Shown here: positions 10,246-19,363 of the stretch, piece after piece
Layout: each line of letters opens with the position of its first letter
Position numbering within the stretch: the stretch's first letter is position 1
NCBI GenBank assembly: GCA_015179125.1
Contig: WHVA01000152.1
Coordinates: 1 to 64,000, forward strand
Direction: 5' to 3'
From: Gautieria morchelliformis
Taxonomy: Eukaryota > Basidiomycota > Agaricomycetes > Gomphales > Gomphaceae
DNA length: 64,000 nucleotides
Program-made: the position numbers and the translations under genes
Notes under the pieces: model-generated
Databases searched by the model: none
The model's input: only the letters and a program-made list of their open reading frames with translations
What the model was told of the DNA's origin: nothing

Positions 10246-12170
10246 GAGGGCTACTGTGAGTGCAGCTAGCAGCATGGTTTGAGTGGAGGGAAAGAAGCAG
10301 AAGCTTAGGTCCAAAAAGGTCTCGCAATCTCACCATGAAGAGGAGAAACCATTGGACGATGAATTACCTCCAAGAAATGACAATGGCGAACCAACAAACA
10401 AAAAGAGGAAAACCATGGAAACCGAGGAATCATGCAATGACACTGAGATAGATCCCATGGTGGGTCATTACGAATATGGTGGTTACACGTTTACAGAAGA
10501 AGAACCAGGCCCCGGTGACCGGTAGTGTGAGACCTCCTATTTACCATTTCTATGAGAGTGTTGGAAAGAATTCCAAAGGAGCGCCTGGATAAATGGGAGA
10601 CAAACATTATCACTGTTACCATGGCCAGCGGAAGATTCTCACCGTGACTAAGAAAATGAAAGGGTCACAGAATGGTGAGAAGACACACAAGCTGTGAGTT
10701 ATATCCATACTCACATGTGTCGTCACAGGTCTAGTGACATATTTGCATACTCATTTCCCTGAAATGCACTGGCTGTACGAAACAATTAAGAGCCATCCAG
10801 AGCAGAGACCTACGTCAAAAGAGTTGCAGATTGCTGCTAACAAGGTGCCCATCAATTCCAAAACAGTCCAAGAATACCTACGCACTCTGGAAAGCAAAAA
10901 AGGTCCCCTATCAGCAGTGTTCTCACGTCAGGTTGCAAAGAACGAGGTGATTTCTACATATGAGAAGATGCTCCATGCTCACGATGTGAATATAGGTACC
11001 TTGGGACCAAGACAAATTTAAGCGGCTCCTGGTTGAGTGGCAAGTGGCATGTGATCAGCCCTTCAATGAGGTTGAAAAACCTGAATTTCCAGTGTTACTT
11101 GAGTACACCCACCATCGCGCAACCCCACTGCACATACCTAGCTCCACTGCAGTCAGGAGACAGGTAATGAAGCTTGGAGAGAGTACTATCGATGAAATGA
11201 AGCTTTTCATCGCTGTGAGCCTGCCATTGTCATGTAGGTGATTACGGCACTGACCTATACACAACATCAGGAGCTCCATGGAAAAGTCAGCCTGTCACTC
11301 AATGCATGGACATCAAGCAACGGCTTTGTGTTTTGGCTATTGTCATGCACTACATGTCAAATAGTTGGAATCTAGGTAACGGTACCCCCTTCGAAATGCA
11401 TTGTGAACTGACAGCCGTACTTAGAGGAAGTGCTGATTGATTTTCAAGAACTTATTGGAGAGCATTCTGGTGAGAACATGGCGACATCAGTGTGGAAAAC
11501 ACTAGGGCTATATGGGTTGAAAGGGCGGGTACATTGCTCTCACATTGGATCCATGATTTGGGATGGTCCTGACCATCCTGAATACAGGTTCAGGCCATTG
11601 TTGCTGATAATGCCAGCAACAATGACACGATGATGGAGGCACTTGAACGCCTGTGTGCAAAAGATAGAATTCCGTTTTCGGCCACTGACGCCCACATGTG
11701 TTGCATTCCACACACCATTCATTTGGCCGCTCTGAAGGCATGTACATTCTATTTCACACAATTATTGGTCTCTTACTCATCAAATCCCTAGCTCCTTGAA
11801 GGTATCGGTGCTGTCACAAGCTCGCAGAGACAACAAGCTGAGCGTGCAAATTATCAGGACAGTGTCACGCTGCCGGTCAACCGAGAGGCCGATATAGACG
11901 CAGTATTCCAGGACGATGAACCAGAGGACCAAGTGCTCTGGACATATACTCAGTGCAGTAGCTAAGGTCTGTCAATCATCTTATTGACACAATTACAACT
12001 TATTGCTTATGTTGTAGATTCGCAAGATTGCGCGTGCTGTACGATCTAGCCCTCAAAGGCACCGTCTATGGCTTGAAGAGGTTGAGACATCCATGTATAA
12101 CAAAGCAACTAATGATGAACAAGATGAGATTGCGAAGATGCTCATACTCAATGTCAAGACTCGCTGGTCT

Positions 12171-12385
12171 TGTAAATAACCCATGTATCTACATGTACAA
12201 TAGTTATTACATAATCCCAGTGGGCCCCTTAGGGACCCACTGTATAGTTTATGTGTGGGAACTGGCCAGCGGTCCCCATCGCATCTTACTCTTACCTGTC
12301 ACTACGTAGCATTCAGAATACCACTCATTGGTCAAGTTCTGTAGTGCCCTTGTGATACAAGGTCTTAAGATCAACATCCTTTACA
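12171..12385 (+). repeat. Solo LTR, family A, inside the hAT transposase core
   Basis: It is 215 bp, TGTAAATAACCC...CATCCTTTACA, with the 5-bp duplication GGTCT on both sides (12166-12170 and 12386-12390). It interrupts the conserved TRWSST motif of the transposase region, so it arrived after the hAT element. Confidence 0.92.
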
Positions 12386-13667
12386 GGTCTTCAACTCACC
12401 AGATGCTTTGTATGTTCATTGTCCTCATTATGTGCCGATGTTCAACGACCACCACTGTAGGTCAGGCGTTTGATTATCGACGAGATGTAGACAACTATGT
12501 TGCCACGAATAAGGAACTACGCACCTATGAAATGACACCTGAAGACTGGGAGGGTGTCAGCATCACCATCCAATGGCTTCGCTGTTTCCGGGATGCAACC
12601 ACTCAGATGTCAGCCACCAAACACTCGATCCTCTCCTCAACCCACACCGTTTTCCAAGGCCTGCAAGAAGAGCTTGCGCAGAACCTCCGTGACCTTCCAG
12701 ATACGGCCCCATCACAGATACGAGAGAGTTTAGTTTGAGCACATCGGAAATTGAGTGACTATTTCTACAAATTCGACAAATCACCATACTACATTTGGGC
12801 AGCCAGTATGTACTTCGTTGATCTGCATGATATCCTGAAGCGTCATCCTTCCTAGTGCTTGACCCTCGAATCACTTATGGGCAATTGCTCAGTGACTATG
12901 CTAGTGATGAGGAGATGCTGGCACATGTCGAGGCATCCAAGTCTCAATTGGAGCAACATTATAATGATAACTATGCTGAACATTTGCCTTTAACTGAGAA
13001 AGCCGCCTCCCAATCCCGCTCTACCGGCCTTGCTGCATCGCAGGTGAATGGTCCTGCATCCCCAGTGAAAATCAATTTCACTGCAAGATACCAAACACGT
13101 ACCCCCACTGCCCATCAAAATGAACTTGAAGAGTTCTTTCGACTCACTCCAGAAGCATGGGAGCAAAGCAACCCCATGAAATGGTGGGGTGCTCGCATCG
13201 CGCAATTCCCTAGGTTGAGTCAATTGGGGTGGGATATCATGACAATACCTGGTATGTGGTCTGTTACTCACTGCTTCTGTGTTTGCTCAATGTCAGCGTT
13301 GACAGGATCTGCAGTGGCTGTGGAGAGGGTTTTCTCTGGTGGTTCAGACACCATTTCTTTACGTCACGCGAGTTTGAAAGCAGACACCATACATACCCTC
13401 ATGTTAGTCAAGCACAGCTTGAGATTGGCACAGGGGAGAGTGGAAGGATTCGACACGTAAGTGCCGACATAGTACTATTCTCAGTTCTGTAATACACCTA
13501 CCTACCCCGTATGTTCAGTATGACGGCCGTATGGCCACCATACCCGTACCGTCGAGCGTTCCAGCAGCCAACATACAGTACGGATAGGTTATGGTTGAGA
13601 CCGTAATGTAGCCATACAACATATGGCCGTACACATATACGGTACGGTGCCGAGCCCTAGTATTTAG

Positions 13668-14402
13668 AGCCTGAAGCTTGCTGAAGCTTTGCCTGCCTGG
13701 CTCTTTCGGTTGGGGGAGTCATGGCTGAGGTGAAAATTTTCCGACAAGAATTTGGACTGGTCACGTGACCGGCGAATGTTTGGTTTTTATGAATTTATGC
13801 TCATTTCAGTAAGTTTCCTTCTAAATTTTAAATTTGGCGGCCTGCGGTGCAATTTGGCGCCGTCGGCAGACTTGCTGCCTTTTAGTGTCTTACACTGTAT
13901 TTCAACCTGCAAAGCTTCTGGGGAAAGATCGGGCAGAGTTTATGGACAATGTGGCACAGTATGGTGATTCTTTTCAACATGACAATGCAGTTGATTGTTC
14001 TATTGCGGCAGGTGCCCGGTCACTCCGTTGTCGCGAGTGACAGATAGTATCGCAATCGATGTATGTTCTCTGCTTCATAGTGATTGTAGTTATGTACTAA
14101 TATAAGATTGCATTACAGGTGAAAACGCTAGCTAAGAGTATTAGCATCGCTGCTGAACTGGGTTCGTCGGCCTTGCCCCCATCAGCGGAAGCCACTGGTA
14201 TAAGCGGAAGCGATGGGACTTCAAAATTTACTCTGGTACCGAATAAGGGCCATCTCAGAATGTGTACGGATCAAGCAGAGTTGGGACCCCTCGATCTTGT
14301 CAGAGCTACGTAGATGTAGGTGGTTACCCGCACCGAATAGTCATTATCCCCTAAATACATGCCTCCACGAGCTGGCCGCGGCTTAAGGAACTTGGATCTA
14401 AA
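13668..14402. other. Intergenic DNA with a promoter-like motif and an orphan ORF
   Basis: It contains a CACGTGAC palindrome (about 13762) and, on the minus strand, AAATTTTCACCTCAG just upstream of the start of the split ORF (13722). A plus frame at 13834-14040 (68 codons, DRAEFMDNVAQYGDSFQHD) is followed by an intron-like stretch with TACTAAT and a TTACAG end (about 14060-14118). No family recognised. Confidence 0.35.
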
Positions 14403-14512
14403 ACCTCGGTGGGAAGAAAATGCCGTGGTGCGGCTTGGCAGATGCAGTTAAGCTTTGAGCGCCAATTGAACAAGGAAGCAGCGTCACATGTATGTAATCA
14501 ATGCATTTGCAA

Positions 14513-14523
14513 TAATATATAAG
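14513..14523 (+). promoter_or_regulatory. TATA-like box of the zinc-finger ORF
   Basis: TATATAA in the context AATAATATATAAGTAACTG lies about 80 bp upstream of the ATG. It is unchanged in the inverted copy (32662-32671, minus strand), although nearby bases differ, which suggests that it matters. Confidence 0.45.
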
Positions 14524-14598
14524 TAACTGTAAGAGAGATGAAGTTCATAACCTCCTCACCCATGTCTGGCTTCGGACCGCCATGGTCTGAGACTCCCT

Positions 14599-15369
14599 TT
14601 GTGTCTGATCTGCCGAGCCATGATCACATGGTCCAAGGACCTTCTTACATCGTTGATGAGGGCGCAGACGAGTGAGTACATCGTGGAAGTCATGGAGAGT
14701 GAATTTACAATTGACTACATTGACGTCCCTGGCAGATCGCCTTCCAACTACGAGGTAAACAATCTAAATCATGACGGGGGAAATGTGTGGAATACCACAC
14801 ATATTTCCCCAGCCAGGACTGCGGCCCTGGCGCAGTCAGAGGGGAGCCCCAGACGCCATCCAGCACGGCAAACGAGAGTGAGCTCGGCGGCACCACACCG
14901 TCGCACTCGCTTTGATCTCCTGGATCCCATCGCCTTGATTGTCGCTGATGGGATATGTACTTACGTCTCTCCTCAAGGAGTGGTCTGCAGCAAGACTCCA
15001 ACAAGATATCGTGACATCGCCAAGCATTGGCTCACCCATGTCATGTGGGAGATGAAGGAGATAGAGGGAGGCCGCCTAGAGATGTCTCAGGCGGCCATCA
15101 TCAACACCGAGGCGAGGAGGGTTGTTGCCCACAAATTCAGGAAACAGTGCCCACACTTGCTCTGCACTCACCCAATGTACTACGTGAGGCCGGAGGCCCT
15201 CACCGGCCACCTAAAAACCTGTAGAGCCGGGTTAGACCTGCCACCTCCGAGCTATGAAGTGGCAAATCAGATGGCTCGTGAGTGGATGAGGGAGATTGTC
15301 CGATATGACCCCCAGGTGTTTGGGAACGGGTATGACGGAGCGGTGTGGAGCATTCTCCACGCAAGCTGA
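14599..15369 (+). CDS. Zinc-finger-like protein of unknown function (module copy 1)
   Basis: This is an intact 256-codon ORF. Two possible metal-binding sites are visible. The first, around residues 117-145, is C-x9-C-x12-H-x3-H (from CTYVSPQGVVC to HWLTH). The second, around residues 193-217, is C-x4-C-x14-H-x3-C (CPHLLC ... HLKTC). The N-terminal third is polar and basic (ARQTRVSSAAPHRRTR). The protein shares about nine residues in ten with the ORF at 31815-32585, and both copies have the same length, start and end. I do not recognise the family. Finger-like sites suggest nucleic-acid binding, as an inference only. It lies directly upstream of a broken chitin-synthase fragment and points toward it. 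Its identity could be a host gene duplicated with the module, or a gene of a mobile element. Confidence 0.6.
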   Translation: MCLICRAMITWSKDLLTSLMRAQTSEYIVEVMESEFTIDYIDVPGRSPSNYEVNNLNHDGGNVWNTTHISPARTAALAQSEGSPRRHPARQTRVSSAAPHRRTRFDLLDPIALIVADGICTYVSPQGVVCSKTPTRYRDIAKHWLTHVMWEMKEIEGGRLEMSQAAIINTEARRVVAHKFRKQCPHLLCTHPMYYVRPEALTGHLKTCRAGLDLPPPSYEVANQMAREWMREIVRYDPQVFGNGYDGAVWSILHAS

Positions 15370-15764
15370 TGTAGATGACAAGCGGCTGGGTTGCCATCGA
15401 CCATCGATACGAGGATGGGACTTTATAGAGCGTAGGGACAAGACGTAGAGCATCACGTGTAAATTTGTCCGGTCTTCAGTAACCTGCCTGTGTATGTGGT
15501 CCCGAAATTTACCGCAAGTTGCTCGTGGCCCAGCCGGCAGTGTCCATTCGGAATTGCCCGCCGTCCATGACCGAGGTCTTGGTTGCTGTGAAAAGATGAG
15601 CTCGAAGAGATGAGCTCGGGTGATTAAGTTATTAGTTAACCACTCGAGTCCAGTAAAGTAACTCGAAGGGTATTGGCTTAGCTATGACACGCGATGACCC
15701 AGCCTTGGGTCATCGAACGTGACCCAAAGTTGTACGTGCGACAGGGATCGCTCACAGAGGCAGG

Positions 15765-16695
15765 TGATGCCGCTCCTCTGGACCCTTCCAAGGTATATCC
15801 TATTACGACGCAGCTCAGTTTCAACCTCTCCGAGTTGTTGGTCACCCTCGATCAAATGAAACTCTGGACGGTCCTGTCTATCCGTCCCAATGATTCCGTG
15901 TCCCCCAACTCTTTCCACAAACGGAGAGTAAAGGCAGAAGTCCGGTCCCTTCTGGTATCCGACCTGGCTGCGCGCCGTGCGACGGAGTATGTTGCTGAGT
16001 ATGAGCATGAGGAGTTCTGCGACCGCTATGTTCCCACCGTGCGTGGAGACATTCCGTTATGCATCAGACTATGCGTACAGGCGAACGGTTTGCGAGAAGG
16101 CCAGGACTACACCCTTGGGCACCGGTCGATCTGGTTGGACTATGGTGCGTGGAAGACCATCGAGGACAGTTTGCGGGCAGTAGAGAAAGAGCCCCGAAAG
16201 GCAGGGTTGGGTGGCGATGATGAGAGCGTGGCGCACGACATTGGAGATGACGCTACCACCGATCACGAGGGTCCCACCTGGAAAGCTGCAGGTGGCGCGT
16301 TTGGCAAAAGTTCCAACAACCTCGTCCGAGGCATGCACCCCCCCCAAGTCTAATGTATTCCCTAATGTTCCTGGAGGGTACAGCTCCGGAGGGCGCTCGT
16401 GACTCCTGGTCAGCAGGTGTACACCCATGGTCGGGACGAAAGTGGCTGGGGCTCCGAATGGGACGTGAAGCGAGGCATGTCGCCCCCGACAGACAAGGTT
16501 GCTGAATCGAAAAAGTCAGCGGGCTTAATGGTCAACGAAAGGCAGAACACAGTTGAAGAGATACCACAGACACGCGCGAGACTTTTTTGGATAGTCATGG
16601 TATGGTTGTGTCCATGGTGGATTCCATCCTTCCTCTTGCATCACGATACTGGAATGATCAAGTCAGAGGCCGACAATGGTGACAGGTACGCGTAG
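15765..16695 (+). pseudogene. Chitin synthase (myosin-motor type), fragment I
   Basis: Coding similarity starts at the module edge with PLDPSKVYPITTQLSFNLSE, followed by LWTVLSIRPNDSVSPNSFHK, RRVKAEVRSLL, ARRATEYVAEYEHEEFCDRY and the AWKTIEDSLRAVEKE helix. This is the C-terminal part of the myosin-motor-like domain of class V/VII chitin synthases. A Gly/Ser linker (VPGGYSSGGRS) and the start of the membrane region (ARLFWIVMVWLCPWWIPSFL, about 16580-16640) follow. At least two frameshifts separate these pieces, one near a run of eight C. The 5' half of the motor and everything after the first membrane segment are missing. The remainder of the same gene type is at 29715-31040 on the same strand, so the two are probably halves of one disrupted gene. 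Confidence 0.8.
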
Positions 16696-16874
16696 ATAGC
16701 TATCTAGAGCTTCGAGGGGTGAGCAAGTCACGCGACCTCCCCAGACGCCACTAGACGCATCTGTCACGTGCATACCACGTGACGCGCCAGCCACGGTGCG
16801 GTTAAATTTTCACCTCAGATCTTTCCGAGGGCGCATCGCTTCTTGGAAGTAACCACCATCTTCTACCCACGAAG
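16696..16874 (+). promoter_or_regulatory. Upstream region of the family-A ORF
   Basis: Contains two CACGTGA-type E-boxes (about 16765-16785) and TTAAATTTTCACCTCAG (about 16801-16817). The 15-base core AAATTTTCACCTCAG and a nearby CACGTGAC also precede the unrelated split ORF that starts at 13722 on the minus strand. A promoter role is inferred from position and reuse. Confidence 0.3.
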
Positions 16875-19028
16875 ATGATGCACCCCAAAGATGGGATGGA
16901 CATTGATCCATCAACGTCCACAACGCACGCAACGGCCCCGAGACAGGGGGCTGCAGACATTCTACGAGCTCCAGTGGACCAAGAGCACTGCATGATCGTA
17001 GGATGGGAAGACGCCCTGGTGATTGTTCACCCCGACAATTGCGCCACGTGCGTGGACTACGCCGCGCACCTAAGGGCTGCGACAGGCACCCGCAAGGTCA
17101 AATTGCGGGATGAAGAGATCGGTGACGCCGTCGATGCGGCCTGGGGATGGCTCCCAAGAGGCATCACGCGTGACACGCGGGAGGAGCTCCTCTGGGACAT
17201 CCATGGCCTCAAAAAAGAAGTCAAGGATTTGGAAAGCACGGTCGAAGACCGTGACGATGCGCTTGAGGCCAAGCGCACCAAAATAAAGGAGCTGGAGCAG
17301 CAACTGAGTTCAGCCCAGCTCCAAGTCACTCTCATCCACGCAGCCTCAAAAATGCCACGCCATGACCCGGCCACGGACCCAGTGGCCAGGCCATCATCAC
17401 CTCGCGCGACGGCGCCCTTGCCGGCGTGCGCAACATCAGGGCTAGCGTCCCGATTATTGGCGCCGACCCCAACGATGACAACAACAGAAGGGCAGAGCGC
17501 ACCTTCAGACACCGTGTACAGCGTCCCAGACGGATGGGAGTCTGACTCCTCCATCTGGAAGACGTATGACCCAGGGAGGGCACAGCGGCTGGCAGAGCAG
17601 CCGAAGAAGAAGCGCAAGAAATTGCGCGGCACCCCCAACACCGTCAATGGGTTAGCCATTGCAAAGGAAAGCGCGATCAGTGCATACCTGGCGGCGTCAC
17701 CGTCGCACACGATCAACGACCTGGCCCTTCAACGGCGGGTAGCACAGGTCGAGGCCCAGTTCATCAGGCCTCACGTGGTCCTGCCTCCACCGGCGGGGAC
17801 AGTTCACCCTCCCTACCCGGGAGAGGGGATGATCATCCCACTCAGAGACCCACCGATCTCTGAGATGGGCCTCCTACCACGACCAGTAGGGAAGGCCCAA
17901 GAGTGTCGTACTCAATGGTACGACGTCTGCCTGCTTGACGACCCAGGCTTCATCGAGCTCCTAGCGCGGGTGAAAGAAACACTGCAACTCGCGCGCACAC
18001 GTGAGATGATCGGCGTGTTCAAACGCATCGTGCACGAACAACACACTCACAATCCCAAAAGGGATTGTCTCGTGATAGCGGGCGGTACCCCGCACGACAT
18101 CACTGCCATCCTAAGGGGCTGGATACACAACCCGGAAGGAATCCCGTCAGCCATCCGTGACAACGTGAATGGTACCTTCAACCTAGACGATATGGACGTC
18201 TGGATGTGGTTGAAGGCCCTTGCGCCCCGGGTCAAAGGGGTCGCATCACCTCTCAAGGCAAGGCTGCTCGACTTGTTCGGCTCGACCGACCAATGGTCGA
18301 GCCTCGTCGATGCCAGGGAAGTCCTGACGCCGCAGAGCACTAGCCTGCGGCTCTCCATCATGGGCCCATACCCTGTGGGGGGCCGAGCTGGCCCCGACAT
18401 CCCGCTTGCCGAGATCGCGAGATGGTTGGCCCGCTACGCGGGGGTCACTCGTGAGTGAGTAGCACACATTGAACATTATGTTCAACGCAGCCTCACCGGC
18501 GCGGCATTCAGTGCTGCCGCTCGTGAGGGCCAACAAAAGGTCCTCGAGACCAGCCACGTGAGGGCCGCAGTGCTGCGACCTCTCACCCACGCTCAGCTCA
18601 ATCAGGAGCTGGCGCACTTCCGGCCACCTCCCCAGACTGAGGATCCGGCCGTTGAGGCTATGCTCCACGAGGATGCTGGCCCCATCACCCACGCGGAACC
18701 CACTGCTAGTGGTGAGGCAGAACTGCCTCACCCGCTCACCACCGTGAACGTGGAGGTGCCCTGAAGGAGTCACGTGCTCCACCGGCCCTGTACGACGACG
18801 ATGTCATTGTATCGGCAACTCTAGAGGATTCCATCATGGATGACCTCTATGAGTCGTAGTTGGTCCCCTATAGTTGTCTATAGAGGGGGAGGGTGTAAAT
18901 AACCTAGATACCATACATGTACTCTAATTATTACATAATCCCAGTGGGCCCCTTAGGGACCCACTGTATAGTTTATGCGTGGGAACCAGCCAGCGGTTCC
19001 CATTGCATCTTACTCTTACCTGTCACTA

Positions 19029-19363
19029 TGTAAGAATTATTATATGCTATGCGAATCTCAGTATTTGCTCGAGTGCAAAGTACTAATATATTTACCTATG
19101 CGAATCTGTACAAGAGTATTAAGTAAGATGAATAAAAGAGACATTTCGAATGTCTTACCTCAGTATTTGCTCGAGTGCAAAGTACTGAGGAAACTGGGGG
19201 TTCTAGCTACCTACTTTATAGTATAGAAGAACAATGAAAAGTAAACTACAATGGGCACGTAGGACAATAAACAACTGGAACAATGAGACTGCGCATACTG
19301 TGTCACAATGGGGTGACACGGGGTGACGCGGTTTGCCCCTGGCTTACGCGTTTTCCTCCTACA
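19029..19363 (-). repeat. 3' LTR of the young Copia element
   Basis: 335 bp, TGTAAGAATT...CTCCTACA as written on the plus strand. Inside, the unit CTCAGTATTTGCTCGAGTGC occurs twice (about 19061 and 19161), as does the phrase TACCTATGCGAATCT/GCTATGCGAATCT, indicating an internal duplication in the LTR family. Confidence 0.93.

Larger units (their letters stand above)
9255..13659 (+). mobile_element. hAT-family DNA transposon (decayed, about 4.0 kb without later insertions)
   Basis: The ends are inverted: TAGGGCTCGGCGCTGTACTC at 9255 and the complement of TAGGGCTCGGCACCGTACCG at 13659. The 8-bp duplication GTATTTAG (9247-9254 and 13660-13667) is the size hAT elements make. Coding pieces run in order on the plus strand: an N-terminal Arg/Ala-rich region (9576-9920); a BED-finger-like stretch with QRKILTVTKKMKGSQNG (about 10600-10680); the core including NAWTSSNG and ADNASNND (11300-11640); a TRWSSTHQM motif interrupted by a solo LTR; and the dimerisation tail ERVFSGGSDTISLRHASL (about 13320-13440). 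The first catalytic Asp, usual in LxLDxWTS, reads Asn. Several introns or frame breaks separate the pieces, so it looks inactive. Confidence 0.9.
14403..15764 (+). repeat. 1.36-kb module, copy 1 (inverted partner at 31427-32778)
   Basis: The module runs from ACCTCGGTGGGAAG to CTCACAGAGGCAGG and matches the reverse complement of 31427-32778 throughout, with small indels and substitutions. It carries a TATA-like box, the complete zinc-finger-like ORF (14599-15369) and about 390 bp of 3' sequence. At its right edge the sequence changes directly into chitin-synthase coding sequence. No target duplication was found at either edge. Confidence 0.85.

Noticed and set aside
15694-16353. A 219-codon ORF taken at first as a novel second gene of the module
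   Set aside because: From about codon 28 on it matches the end of the myosin-motor domain of chitin synthase (RPNDSVSPNSF, ARRATEYV, EFCDRY); only its first codons belong to the module.
16399-16695. A 98-codon ORF as a small membrane protein gene
   Set aside because: It is the linker and first membrane segment of the same chitin synthase (QTRARLF then WWIPSFL), so it is part of fragment I.
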